From JARRLC01 sp050290865 (GTDB lineage Bacteria; Pseudomonadota; Alphaproteobacteria; Rhizobiales; Rhodomicrobiaceae): a DNA stretch of 64,000 nt. This document shows, piece after piece, positions 24,475 through 33,909 of this stretch (the first letter of the stretch is position 1; each line of letters starts with the position of its first letter). The position numbers were made by a program, and so were the translations under genes. The stretch lies in assembly GCA_050290865.1 (NCBI GenBank), contig JBNKIW010000019.1, positions 5,281-69,280 of the forward strand, in the 5' to 3' direction. The notes under the pieces were generated by a model. It searched no databases. It saw only the letters and a program-made list of their open reading frames with translations, and was not told the origin of the DNA.

Positions 24475-25653
24475 TTACGGCGCGGGCACGAGGCTGATTC
24501 GCGTCACCTCCTCGCCCCGGCAGCCGGACGTCGGACAAATGTAGGTGCGCATGCAGCCTTTGGCGGCATCCCTCACATAGTCCGTATCGCCGCGCACAAG
24601 GACGCCGACGAGTTCGTTGGTGGACTGGTCGAAGACGCCCGAGCCGGAATTGCCGCCGAACGTGTCCAGTGTGGCAACGAAATACACCGGGCTGGAAGCG
24701 TCATGAATCCTTGCGCCCGGCGCGTATTTCATCGGCAACCCGCTCGGATAACCGATCACGAAGACCTTCTGATCCTTGATGACGGGCGTCTTGCTCCACG
24801 CCGTCACCGGCTTGGCCACCGTCGCCGGCACGGGCCGGTCAAGCTGCACCAGTGCCCAGTCGCGATCGCGGCCTTTCACGAACTGGCCGTCCAGGACCTG
24901 GCTTGCCTTGTAGACGTGATTGGCGGGCAGGGTCTGGGGGCCGGAAGTCCCGGCGGTCTCGACGCGATAGCCGAAGACGAACTTGACGTTATCGAGGGAT
25001 GGCAGGTTGTTATTGGCGGAGACCTCGCGGAGACAGTGCCCCGCCGTCAGCACCACATCGGGACGAACCAGCGTTCCCGAGCAGTACGCGCCCGCCACCT
25101 GCTCCGCGAACGGTTCGCCGGGACACAGCCCCTGATATTCGCCGAGCGTGCTGACGCTGAGCTTCACGTTGCCGGAAGCCGTCGGCTGCAAGTCGCTGGC
25201 CTGAAACAGCGCCACGGTGGCGCTTGCCAGGCGGCGGACGGTCTGATCCGTCATCTGATGCCAGTCGCGCCGGTCGTCGGTGCCGTAGATCGCGCGGCTG
25301 TTGAGGCGCAGCGCCTGCAAGAGTTCGCTGTCCTCCAGCGCGGAAAGGCCGGTCGGCGCGTTTCGCGTGGTCACGGTGCCGCCCTTGCTGGCAGATTTGC
25401 CGGAGGGCTGCTGGACCACGCCGCGGGCCGCATCCAAGGGGCCCGGCTTTGCCGGTTGAGTGGCGCGGCGCGCGTCCTGGCGGCGCTGCAATTCCGCGAG
25501 GATCTCCTCGTCGGTCGCGCTCTTCACGACTTCGATGACCGTCTGCCATTCGCCCGCCTGGACCGTTGGCGCAAGAGTGAGGCAGAGGCAGCCCAGCATC
25601 CCGGCGGCCATGACAGCCAGACGTCCGCTTGGTGTCTTCATGCTCGTCGTCAT
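24475..25653 (-). CDS. Exported trypsin-like serine protease
   Basis: A 392-aa chymotrypsin-fold protease with a signal peptide (cleavage after VQA, ~residue 33), a ~110-residue N-terminal Gln/Arg-rich helical extension, and the catalytic triad H206 (VLTAGHCL), D265 (RDWALVQLD) and S336 (GGNSGSGVF). Several Cys in the C-terminus (CMRTYICPTSGC) probably form disulfides. No PDZ domain, so not DegP-like. It lies ~120 bp downstream of the WD40-caspase gene on the same strand, so a shared transcript and joint function are likely. Periplasmic or secreted. Confidence 0.9.
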   Translation of the reverse strand: MTTSMKTPSGRLAVMAAGMLGCLCLTLAPTVQAGEWQTVIEVVKSATDEEILAELQRRQDARRATQPAKPGPLDAARGVVQQPSGKSASKGGTVTTRNAPTGLSALEDSELLQALRLNSRAIYGTDDRRDWHQMTDQTVRRLASATVALFQASDLQPTASGNVKLSVSTLGEYQGLCPGEPFAEQVAGAYCSGTLVRPDVVLTAGHCLREVSANNNLPSLDNVKFVFGYRVETAGTSGPQTLPANHVYKASQVLDGQFVKGRDRDWALVQLDRPVPATVAKPVTAWSKTPVIKDQKVFVIGYPSGLPMKYAPGARIHDASSPVYFVATLDTFGGNSGSGVFDQSTNELVGVLVRGDTDYVRDAAKGCMRTYICPTSGCRGEEVTRISLVPAP

Positions 25654-25776
25654 GCTTTCTCCCTCAAACAGCGTGATTGCCCTGCATCGGCTGATGACAA
25701 GATATGACCGCTCATGCCGGCAACTCTTGGGACACTGGCGGCGGACATCTCGATTTCTTCCTCGCGCGCCTCCCGG

Positions 25777-28700
25777 CTACCTGTTCATCTGCAGCAGCTT
25801 GTCTTTCTCGACATAGCCGATGGCCTTGCCCTGCTGCGCCACCAGCGCCCAGTTCTCCTCGATCTTGACGACCGTGACCAGATCACCCGCCCGGAGCTGG
25901 CGCAGCGCATTTCCGCCACGCCCCTTGAACAGATCCGCCATGGCGAGCACGACGTGCGTCGGCGTCGTGGGAACCGCCGCCATCGCCGCGCCCGCTTTCA
26001 GCTTGGCGATGATCGGTTCATAGCGCGGCACGAGCGCGAAGAACGGTCGCCGTGACCAGTCCACCTCGGGCCGCTGGCAGTAATCGTCCCGGCCGGACGT
26101 CACGCAGGCCTTCAACTCGCGGCTGATCTCCGGCACGCGCTTATCGACGAACTCGACAAGCTCCATCAATTCGATATAGCCGTTGCGGTCGTCGTCGCCA
26201 CGCGCCAGGCCCTCCAGCAGGGCGTAAGTGAAGGCGCCGTGGCCATGATAGCCTTCGATAGCGAGTTGCTGATCGCTTGCGGCCATGAGCACGATGCGGC
26301 CGGTGGCGTCGATGAGCCGCCGGTGCGCGGTATCGTAATCGGCGCCGCCGCGGCTTTTCAGCGGCCTGCTGGCCGATCCCGACTCACAGGTATCGAAAAT
26401 CCAGACGGATTTCTCCGCCTTGATCAGCGAGAACCAGTCCTGCCATTGTTTCGGTCCGAAACCGCCCGCGAGGATCGTTTCCTCGCTGAAGCGGTCGATA
26501 CCGGGCGGGACGAAATAGTAATCCCCGCGCAGATTCTTGCCATGACCGGCAATGAAGAACAGGAACACGTCGGTCGCCTTGATCTTCTTTCCCAGGTCTT
26601 TGAAGACCTGTGTCAGCCGTTCGGTGGTGACTTCGGCGTTGGTCAGCGTGGTGAGCTTGGGACGGCTGTTGTAATAGCTGGCGCCCGCGTCGGCCAGCGT
26701 CCGGCCCAGCTCCGTGGCGTCGGATACGGCGTAATCGAGCCTGCGCCGCACGTCCTTGTAGTCGTTGACGCCGATCGCCAGGATATACAGGTCGGGAACC
26801 TCCAGCAGTGCCTTTTTCTCCAGCTTGACCGCGGTGCGGGCAGGCAGAGACTGGATCGAGTTCTTCTTGTTGAAGGCGACGACCTCGATGAGGTTTTCGG
26901 TCGCGCCCAGTTCGACCGGCAGCGACAGCGTCCCTTCCGGACCCGCGCTGCGCGTGCCGAAAAGGTTGCCCTTCAGCGCGCCGTTGATGCGCAGCTCGAT
27001 GCGCCCGACGCCGCCGCCATTGTCCTGGACCTTAAACGCGATATTGACGGTGCGCTTGCTGCCTTCCGTGTGGCTGGTGCTGACGATGGTGACCTCGGGC
27101 GGAGCGGCGCTGTCTCGTAGGACGGCGTTGATCGTTGCCTCCCGCCGGATCTTGCCCGATGGATCGCCGGCGATCTTGGCCGCGACCAGGTCGGGACGGT
27201 AGAACAGCTTGCGCACCTGGCCGGCGCTGACGTAGCGCGCTTCCTTGTCCGGGCCCTGGTTGATCTGCCAGCCGACATAGGAGGCACCTTTTTCGGAGCT
27301 GACAAAGAAGCCTTCCGGCGTCCACATCACCCACTCGCCGTTCGCGCCCTGAAACAGCGTGACGAGCAGTTCACGGGTCTGCAGATTCCAGAGCTTCACG
27401 GTCTGATCATGCGATCCGGAGACGAGGTAGCGGCCATCCGCCGACGGCGCCAGCGCCCAGATCACGCTGGTGTGGCCGACGAAATTCCCCAGCTTCCTGC
27501 CAGTTTGGTCATGCGCCGCCATCCAGCCGTTGGCTCCGGCGGAGACGATCATGCGGGCGTCATCGGCGAGGCTGTACGCCCAGTGCCCGTAGCCGGTCGG
27601 CGCGCCGCGCGCGATGGCCGCACGGGAAGCGCCGCCCTCCTTGATATCGAGGATCGCGTTGTCGTAGCCGTAATTCCCGCCCGGGCGGTGATCGAGCGAC
27701 CATTTGCCCTGGGTGAGCAAGGCGCGGCTGAAGGTTTTCACGGCATCCAGCGCGACCGGCCGCGGCGCCACCACGGCTTCCGCGAGGGAGGGCAGGGGCA
27801 TCGAGAAATGGAGGGGACCGAACTCGCGTGTCGGGTTGCGCGTCCACATCGTACCCCAGCCGATGCGCCCGTCCGGGGCGATGCCGACCGACCAGATGGA
27901 CTTGCCCACACCGCCGAGTGTCAGCGGCTTGCCGTCCGGACCCTTGCGCCGCTCGCCGGTCTGCAGGTCCCAGACATGGATTTCATGGTTGTTGCCGCCG
28001 CCGGTCGCCGCCCAGCGCCCGTCGGGGCTGACGGCCGCCGCGATGACCGTATTGTTATGCCCGCGATAGGCCAGGCGCTGCTTTCCCGTGGCGACGTCGA
28101 AGACATTGGCCCCATAAGGGTTCTTGTCGGTGCGGACCTTGGAAATGGCGGACAGGATGCGCTGCCCGTCGGGACTGAAGGCGAGGCTGCCGACCATGGT
28201 GGGCTGCCGCATCGATTTGATGAATGCGCCGGTTTCCCCGTTCCACAGCCGGATTTCGCCGGAGTAGTCGCCCGATGCGATCGTGCCGTCCGCACTGATG
28301 GCGAGGGTGTTGACCTTGTCGCCATGCCCGCTCATCCGCGTGATCTCGGTGCCGTCCGCGACCCGCCACAGCCGCAGTTCGCGGTCGAATGCGCTGGTGA
28401 CCGCGCGCTTGCCGTCGGGTGTGAAGCCGACGCCGTACATGTCGCCGCGGTGGCCCGTGAGCCTGTGCTTCAGACGCCGCGCGCGCACATCCCAGATGAT
28501 GGCGCTGCGGTCCTTGCTCCCTGAGATCAGGTGCCGGCCGTCCGCCGAGAAATTGAGGCCGTAGACCGCGCTCTTGTGACCTTTGAGAAGCGCAACCAGC
28601 TTGCCGGAGGCAAAATCGTAAAGGCGGATGTCGCCGCAGCACGGCTCCTTGGTGGCCACTTCGGTCCACCCGGCCACGGCCAGCCATTTGCCGTCGCGGC

Positions 28701-28977
28701 TGAGCGCCATGGCGAAAAGCTGTCCCGCCGGCCCCGGCCCGGTCTCGCCGCGGATGGTGCGCACGGTCTTGCCCGTGGCCAGATCCCAGACGCGCACCGT
28801 CTTGTCGTCGGAGGCGGAGATAAGCTGCGAGCCGTCCGGTGTGAAGATCACGCTGCGGATCATGGCCATGTGCCCGCCCGTGTCGAGCATCAGAACCGGT
28901 GCGTCGGCGCTCACCGCGGCGCTTGCAAGTGAGATGAGGGCGGCGGCTGCCAGGACCAGAAAACGGAGATGCCGCAT
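25777..28977 (-). CDS. Exported WD40-repeat caspase-like protease with SH3 tail
   Basis: A 1066-aa protein: signal peptide (cleavage after VSA, ~residue 24); two blocks of WD40 repeats (residues ~30-340 and ~470-545, e.g. HMAMIRSVIFTPDGSQLIS, SDDKTVRVWDL); a beta-sandwich linker (~600-730); a peptidase C14 caspase domain (~740-960) with catalytic H812 in FFIAGHGKN and C864 in IFDTCESGS; an Asp-rich loop DDDRNGYIEL that resembles an EF-hand; and a C-terminal bacterial SH3-like domain (LRAGDLVTVVKIEENWALV). The caspase dyad is intact. The signal peptide places it outside the cytoplasm. It is co-oriented with a trypsin-like protease just downstream. Substrate and trigger are unknown. Confidence 0.92.
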   Translation of the reverse strand: MRHLRFLVLAAAALISLASAAVSADAPVLMLDTGGHMAMIRSVIFTPDGSQLISASDDKTVRVWDLATGKTVRTIRGETGPGPAGQLFAMALSRDGKWLAVAGWTEVATKEPCCGDIRLYDFASGKLVALLKGHKSAVYGLNFSADGRHLISGSKDRSAIIWDVRARRLKHRLTGHRGDMYGVGFTPDGKRAVTSAFDRELRLWRVADGTEITRMSGHGDKVNTLAISADGTIASGDYSGEIRLWNGETGAFIKSMRQPTMVGSLAFSPDGQRILSAISKVRTDKNPYGANVFDVATGKQRLAYRGHNNTVIAAAVSPDGRWAATGGGNNHEIHVWDLQTGERRKGPDGKPLTLGGVGKSIWSVGIAPDGRIGWGTMWTRNPTREFGPLHFSMPLPSLAEAVVAPRPVALDAVKTFSRALLTQGKWSLDHRPGGNYGYDNAILDIKEGGASRAAIARGAPTGYGHWAYSLADDARMIVSAGANGWMAAHDQTGRKLGNFVGHTSVIWALAPSADGRYLVSGSHDQTVKLWNLQTRELLVTLFQGANGEWVMWTPEGFFVSSEKGASYVGWQINQGPDKEARYVSAGQVRKLFYRPDLVAAKIAGDPSGKIRREATINAVLRDSAAPPEVTIVSTSHTEGSKRTVNIAFKVQDNGGGVGRIELRINGALKGNLFGTRSAGPEGTLSLPVELGATENLIEVVAFNKKNSIQSLPARTAVKLEKKALLEVPDLYILAIGVNDYKDVRRRLDYAVSDATELGRTLADAGASYYNSRPKLTTLTNAEVTTERLTQVFKDLGKKIKATDVFLFFIAGHGKNLRGDYYFVPPGIDRFSEETILAGGFGPKQWQDWFSLIKAEKSVWIFDTCESGSASRPLKSRGGADYDTAHRRLIDATGRIVLMAASDQQLAIEGYHGHGAFTYALLEGLARGDDDRNGYIELMELVEFVDKRVPEISRELKACVTSGRDDYCQRPEVDWSRRPFFALVPRYEPIIAKLKAGAAMAAVPTTPTHVVLAMADLFKGRGGNALRQLRAGDLVTVVKIEENWALVAQQGKAIGYVEKDKLLQMNR

Positions 28978-29211
28978 TGTCTACACCTTGGTTTGGTTGT
29001 TGATCGGCCGCATGCGGATTGCGTCTGTAGAATATGGAAGAGGCGGACTTTTGGAAGATGCCGCCTCCTGATCAAATCGCATATCAGCCGCAGCCTTGTC
29101 CCGGAGCCTCGGTACAGACCTCAATAACTGCGGCAAAATGAACGGCGCATTATAACGCCCTCCCGTCAATGCACAACTTGCCATAATCGTGAGCCGGACA
29201 CGGATCATCCG

Positions 29212-29703
29212 TCACGTCAGCGGCACGCCCGCCTCATATTTCGACGTGCGGATCGCAAGCGCCGTGCGCACGGAATCGACATGCGGCGCTGTCGTCAGCT
29301 CGCGAATGATGAAGTTCTGAAACGTTGTGAGATCGGGCGCCGTGCATTTCAAAAGGAAATCGATGTCGCCGGACAGCATCGCGCATTCGCGCACGATTGG
29401 CCACGAGCGCACCAGCGTCTCGAACGCCATGAGATCGGCCTCGGCCTGGCTGGTGAGGCGCACCATGGCGTAGGCTTCGAGATCGAAACCGAGAAGTCTG
29501 GCATTCAAATGTGCGTGATAGCCGAGAATGAACCCCGCCTTCTCAAGGGCGCGCGTGCGGCGCAGGCAGGGCGGCGCCGTGATGCCGACGCGGCGGGCGA
29601 GTTCGACATTGGTCATGCGGCCGTTGGCCTGCAATTCCTGGAGGATCAGCCAGTCGATCCGGTCGAGCTTGATCCACGATGGCGGTTCGCGCCGGACGTT
29701 CAT
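29212..29703 (-). CDS. Lrp/AsnC-family transcriptional regulator
   Basis: A 163-aa regulator with N-terminal winged HTH (LDRIDWLILQELQANGRMTNVELARRVGITAPPCLRRTRALEKAG) and a C-terminal RAM ligand-binding domain (AYAMVRLTSQAEADLMAF ... ECAMLSGDIDFLLKCTAPDLTTFQNFI). It is transcribed away from the ELM1-like gene and trxB. In many alphaproteobacteria an Lrp-type gene sits next to trxB and a lysR, as here. The effector is probably an amino acid but cannot be named. Confidence 0.9.
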   Translation of the reverse strand: MNVRREPPSWIKLDRIDWLILQELQANGRMTNVELARRVGITAPPCLRRTRALEKAGFILGYHAHLNARLLGFDLEAYAMVRLTSQAEADLMAFETLVRSWPIVRECAMLSGDIDFLLKCTAPDLTTFQNFIIRELTTAPHVDSVRTALAIRTSKYEAGVPLT

Positions 29704-29829
29704 GCTTGGCCTTCCCGCGGCATGGCGCTAATGATGGCGTTATCAACTACCCCCGTCTTGCAACGCAGGCGGGTGGAGCTAAAAGAAACTTTCGTCCCAG
29801 AATAACTTTATGCCGCAAAGACGCAAGAA

Positions 29830-30879
29830 ATGAGCACCTCGCACGCAACGCCGGCAGAGGGCAGCGGGGGTGATGCCGCCCGCACGTCTCGTGAGAGCGA
29901 AACGCTGGCCGGACAACGCGCCTGGATCGTCTCGGATGGCGTGCGCGGCCACCTGACGATCACCGGAGGCGTGGCCGAAGCGCTCGGCCTCGCCGTGGAG
30001 GTCAAGCCGGTTGCGCCGCGCTGGTTGTGGCGCAATCTGGCGCCGCGCGGGCCTGCGGATCCCGAAGTCATGAAAGCCCTGCTTGCCGGACCGCTGCCAA
30101 GTATCGTGTTCGGCGCCGGACGGCAGACGGTTCCCTTCGTGCGGGCGTTGAAGCGGGCAGGGCAGGGGCGCGTCTTCACGGTCATCTTTCAGGCACCGAA
30201 GGCGGGCACGGAGTGCGCGCATCTGATCTGGGCGCCGGAGCATGACCGGCTGAAGGGGGGCAACGTCATCTCCACGCTGGTGCCGCCGCACCGCTTTTCA
30301 ACGGAGCGCCTCGCGGAACTGCGCCGCGACGGGCCAGCGGACATCGCCGCGCTGCCCTCTCCCCGTGTCGCCCTGTTTCTCGGCGGTCCCGGTGGCAGCT
30401 ACGACTGGTCGCCGGCCGCGATTGCCGCTTTTGCCGAAGCGCTGCGGGGCGTGGCACCGCATGCCGGAAGTTTCCTCATCACGCCATCGCGCCGCACGCC
30501 GCCCGCGCTGCTCCAGGCCACGGACGACGCTACCGCGTCGCGCCCGCGTATCCTCTGGCAGGGGAGCGGCGACAACCCCTATCCTCAGTTCCTGGCGCAA
30601 GGCGACATGTTCATCGTCACCGCCGACTCCGTGAACATGGCGGGCGAGGCGGCGGCCACCGGGCGTCCGGTTTACATCTTCACGCCGCCCGGCGGGCGCA
30701 CGAAGTTCCAGCGCTTCCATGACGCGCTCGCCGCGCATGGCGTCGCGCGGCCGCTGCCCGCCAGCGCCTCCTCGGCATTGGGCGGCTGGACATACGAGCC
30801 GCTGCAGGCCGCAGCCGAAGTGGCGGCGGAAATCGAACGCCGGTGGTGTGTTTTCCGGTCGACAAATCCCGGCCACTGA
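29830..30879 (+). CDS. ELM1/DUF1022-family protein
   Basis: A 349-aa protein of the mitochondrial-fission ELM1-like (DUF1022) family: AWIVSDGVRGHLTITGGVAEALG at the start, then PSIVFGAGRQTVPFVRALK, LIWAPEHDRLKGGNVISTL, VALFLGGPGGSYDW, LITPSRRTPPALL and MFIVTADSVNMAGEAAATGRPVYIF. The C-terminal half has a glycosyltransferase-B-like Rossmann pattern. The biochemical function in bacteria is not established. The first ~25 residues are low-complexity, so an internal start is possible. trxB follows 76 bp downstream on the same strand. Confidence 0.85.
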   Translation: MSTSHATPAEGSGGDAARTSRESETLAGQRAWIVSDGVRGHLTITGGVAEALGLAVEVKPVAPRWLWRNLAPRGPADPEVMKALLAGPLPSIVFGAGRQTVPFVRALKRAGQGRVFTVIFQAPKAGTECAHLIWAPEHDRLKGGNVISTLVPPHRFSTERLAELRRDGPADIAALPSPRVALFLGGPGGSYDWSPAAIAAFAEALRGVAPHAGSFLITPSRRTPPALLQATDDATASRPRILWQGSGDNPYPQFLAQGDMFIVTADSVNMAGEAAATGRPVYIFTPPGGRTKFQRFHDALAAHGVARPLPASASSALGGWTYEPLQAAAEVAAEIERRWCVFRSTNPGH

Positions 30880-30955
30880 GCCGCCAAGCCTTGTCAGCCC
30901 GCCGCGCATCCCCTACCTGTGCAGCGGGCACAATCCACACGCCACGGGGACAATC

Positions 30956-31894
30956 ATGACGGCGCGCCACTCCAAGCTCATCATCATCGGCTCCGGGCCG
31001 GCGGGCTACACCGCCGCGATCTATGCGGCGCGGGCCATGCTCCAGCCGGTCATCATCGAGGGAATACAGCCCGGCGGGCAGCTCACCATCACCACCGAGG
31101 TCGAGAACTATCCCGGTTTCGCGGATGCCATCCAGGGGCCGTGGCTGATGGAGCAGATGCGTGCGCAGGCTCTGCACATGGGAACGGAAATCATTTCCGA
31201 CATGGTCTCTTCGGTCGATTTCTCCGCGCGGCGCTTGCGGCTCAGGTGCGATTCCGGCGATGAATTCACGGCGGATGCCGTCATCATCGCCACGGGTGCG
31301 CAGGCGCGTTGGCTGGGCCTGCCGTCCGAGGAGAAATTCAAGGGCTTCGGCGTTTCGGCTTGCGCGACCTGCGACGGCTTCTTCTATCGCGGCAAGGACG
31401 TGATCGTCATCGGCGGCGGCAACACCGCGGTCGAGGAGGCGCTCTATCTGACCCATCACGCCCGGCATGTCACGATCGTCCATCGCCGCGATGAATTCCG
31501 CGCTGAACGTATCCTGCGCGAGCGGTTGTTCAAGAATGAGAAAGTCAGCGTGATCTGGGACAGCGCGCTCGTCGAAGTGCTCGGAAATGAAACACCACCG
31601 GGCGTCGCGGCTGCGCGGCTGAAAAACCTGAAGACCGGCGAAATCTTCGATAAAGCCACGGACGGTATCTTCATCGCCATCGGGCACAGCCCGGCGACGG
31701 CCGTTTTTTCTGGACAAATCGATATGAAGCCCAATGGATATATTATAGTATCGCCGGGTTCGACTGCGACCAGCGTGCCGGGCGTGTTCGCGGCTGGCGA
31801 CGTGGCGGACGAAACATACCGTCAGGCCGTAACCGCGGCGGGCATGGGCTGCATGGCGGCGCTCGACGCGGAACGGTATCTCGGCGGATTGTGA
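30956..31894 (+). CDS. trxB: Thioredoxin-disulfide reductase
   Basis: NADPH-dependent flavoenzyme that reduces thioredoxin; 312 aa, the usual length. FAD-binding GSGPAG (residues 12-17), redox-active CATC (C136, C139), NADPH-binding GGGNTAVEEA followed by HRRDEFRAE, and the second FAD motif GVFAAGDVAD. The ATG at 30956 gives the canonical N-terminus (HSKLIIIGSGPAGYTAAIYA); the open frame upstream overlaps the ELM1-like gene. A lysR gene follows after 60 bp. Confidence 0.96.
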   Translation: MTARHSKLIIIGSGPAGYTAAIYAARAMLQPVIIEGIQPGGQLTITTEVENYPGFADAIQGPWLMEQMRAQALHMGTEIISDMVSSVDFSARRLRLRCDSGDEFTADAVIIATGAQARWLGLPSEEKFKGFGVSACATCDGFFYRGKDVIVIGGGNTAVEEALYLTHHARHVTIVHRRDEFRAERILRERLFKNEKVSVIWDSALVEVLGNETPPGVAAARLKNLKTGEIFDKATDGIFIAIGHSPATAVFSGQIDMKPNGYIIVSPGSTATSVPGVFAAGDVADETYRQAVTAAGMGCMAALDAERYLGGL

Positions 31895-31954
31895 TCCGAA
31901 TTTTCGCGTAGCAGGCGTAGGTATCAGGTGCAGTCACTCTTGCATAGCTCTTCC

Positions 31955-32857
31955 ATGGACTGGGACAAGCTTCGAATCTTCCATGCCGCCGCGTCCGCCG
32001 GCAGCTTCACGCATGCGGGCGAGATACTCAATATGAGCCAGTCCGCCGTCAGCCGGCAGGTGAGCGCGCTCGAACGCGAGCTGAAGGCGCCGCTGTTTCA
32101 CCGGCACGCGCGCGGTCTCGTCCTCACCGAGCAGGGCGAACTGCTGTTCCGCACCGCGCAGGATGTCGCGGTGAAGCTCGCATCCGCCGAGATGATCCTC
32201 TCGGACTCGCGGAACAAGCCAAGCGGCGATCTGCGGGTGACGACCACCGTGGCGCTCGGCTCGGCGTGGCTGACGCCCAAGCTGGGCGAGTTTCTCAGCC
32301 TCTATCCCGACATCCGGGTGCAACTCATCCTCAATGACGAGGAACTGGACCTCGGCATGCGCGAGGCCGACGTCGCTATCCGACTGCAGCCGCCGCAGCA
32401 AAACGACCTCGTCCGGCGCAAGCTGTTCACCGTGCACAATCATGTCTACGCCTCGGCGGATTACGTGCGCAAATTCGGCGCGCCGCGCACCTTTGCCGAT
32501 CTCGACAAACACCGCATCCTGACCTATGGCGGCAGAGTGCCGTCGAACATTCGCGAAATCAACTGGCTGGAAACGGCAGGCCGCCCGCCGGGTGCGCCGC
32601 CGCGCGTCCCGGCCATGCAGGTCAACGGCGTGTTGGGCTTGTGGCACGGCGTGCGCAACGGCGTCGGCGTTGCGATCCTGCCGGATTATGTGGCGCAGAA
32701 CGACAAGCATCTGGTGGTGGTGCTCGAAGCCGAGGGCGAAGACACCTTGCCGGAGTTCGAAACCTTTTTCGTCTATCCGGAGGAGATGCGAGTGTCGAAA
32801 CGCATCGCCGTCTTCCGCGATTTCCTCGTCTCGAAGATGCGGGAATGGTCGTACTGA
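31955..32857 (+). CDS. LysR-family transcriptional regulator
   Basis: A 300-aa regulator with N-terminal HTH (MDWDKLRIFHAAASAGSFTHAGEILNMSQSAVSRQVSALERELKAPLFHRHARG) and a substrate-binding domain (SGDLRVTTTVALGSAWLTPKLGEF ... GMREADVAIRL). Start at MDWDKL matches the family; an upstream in-frame GTG exists at 31928. Located just downstream of trxB in the same orientation, an arrangement recalled from other alphaproteobacteria, so control of thiol or oxidative-stress genes is possible. Confidence 0.93.
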   Translation: MDWDKLRIFHAAASAGSFTHAGEILNMSQSAVSRQVSALERELKAPLFHRHARGLVLTEQGELLFRTAQDVAVKLASAEMILSDSRNKPSGDLRVTTTVALGSAWLTPKLGEFLSLYPDIRVQLILNDEELDLGMREADVAIRLQPPQQNDLVRRKLFTVHNHVYASADYVRKFGAPRTFADLDKHRILTYGGRVPSNIREINWLETAGRPPGAPPRVPAMQVNGVLGLWHGVRNGVGVAILPDYVAQNDKHLVVVLEAEGEDTLPEFETFFVYPEEMRVSKRIAVFRDFLVSKMREWSY

Positions 32858-32872
32858 GGCGTTTGCCGTACC

Positions 32873-33721
32873 CTACCGTTTTGTCCGCTTCCGGACCAGC
32901 CCTTCCTGCGCGACGGAGGCCACCAGCACGCCCTGGCGGTTGAAGATGCTGCCGCGGCAGAATGCGCGCGCGCCTTCCGCCGAAGGGCTGTCCTGCGCGT
33001 AAAGAAGCCAGTCGTCCAGGCGGAAATCGCGGTGGAACCAGATGGCGTGGTCCAGGCTGGCGACCATCAATTGCGGATCGAAAAGCGTCGTCCCGTGCGG
33101 GACCATGCTCGCGCTCAACAGGCTGAAATCCGAAATGTAGGCCAGGACGCATTGATGCAGCGCCGGATCGTCCGGCAGATCTCCCAGGGCGCGGAACCAG
33201 ATATGCTGCACCGGCTGTCCCCGCTCCCCCGACAGCGCGTGCAGATCGACGGCGCGCATCTCGATCGGGCGCTCGCGGCTCCACAGTCCTTGCATGGACT
33301 CCGGGATGACGGCGTCCAGCGCCCTTTCAGTCGGCAGGTCTTCGGGCTGCGGCATGTCGGGCATGGTGATCTGGTGCGCGTAGCCCTCTTCCGGCTTGTG
33401 GAACGACACGCCCATGGAGAAAATCGCCTGGCCATGCTGAATGGCGACGACGCGGCGGGTGGCAAAGCTCAATCCGTCGCGGATGCGGTCCACCTCGTAG
33501 ACGATCGGCACCTTCGGGTCGCCGCCGAGCAGGAAATAGGCGTGCAGCGAATGCGGCTGGCGGTCTTCCACGGTGCGCATGGCGGCGACGAGCGCCTGCC
33601 CGATGACCTGGCCGCCGAAGACGCGCTTCCAGCCGTTCTGCGGACTGACGCCCCGGAAGAGGTTGATTTCGATCTGTTCGAGATCGAGGATGGTGATGAG
33701 CGAATCGAGATTGGGGACCAT
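32873..33721 (-). CDS. tesB: Acyl-CoA thioesterase II
   Basis: Double hot-dog thioesterase of 282 aa that hydrolyses medium/long acyl-CoA. Recognised by FRGVSPQNGWKRVFGGQVIGQALVAA, RQPHSLHAYFLLGGDPKVPIVYEVDRIRDG, and the C-terminal half SMVPHGTTLFDPQLMVASLDHAIWFHRDFRLDDWLLY, which carries the catalytic Asp in SLDHAIWFH and the conserved D/T/Q network. Start at 33721 (MVPNLDSLI) is chosen because the upstream 23 residues are not family-like. Convergent with the lysR gene. Confidence 0.93.
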   Translation of the reverse strand: MVPNLDSLITILDLEQIEINLFRGVSPQNGWKRVFGGQVIGQALVAAMRTVEDRQPHSLHAYFLLGGDPKVPIVYEVDRIRDGLSFATRRVVAIQHGQAIFSMGVSFHKPEEGYAHQITMPDMPQPEDLPTERALDAVIPESMQGLWSRERPIEMRAVDLHALSGERGQPVQHIWFRALGDLPDDPALHQCVLAYISDFSLLSASMVPHGTTLFDPQLMVASLDHAIWFHRDFRLDDWLLYAQDSPSAEGARAFCRGSIFNRQGVLVASVAQEGLVRKRTKR

Positions 33722-33909
33722 GAAGCGCGCCCGTTCCTGAGAAAAACGATAGGTTGACGCCAAGTGAGCCGCGCCGGGGGGGCGTGTCAAGCGCTAAGCG
33801 CTACCAGGACTTGCGGGCATCCGCCGCCTTTTCCCGGTCCGGTTTGTGGTCCATAATCCGGCATGGTTTCGCACCGGCCCCGCCCCTGGCCGGGATGGAG
33901 ATGACGCCC

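Noticed and set aside
24475..28977. Calling the caspase/trypsin pair an anti-phage defence system
   Set aside because: Both products carry signal peptides and act outside the cytoplasm, and no other defence genes are nearby, so the evidence does not support that label.
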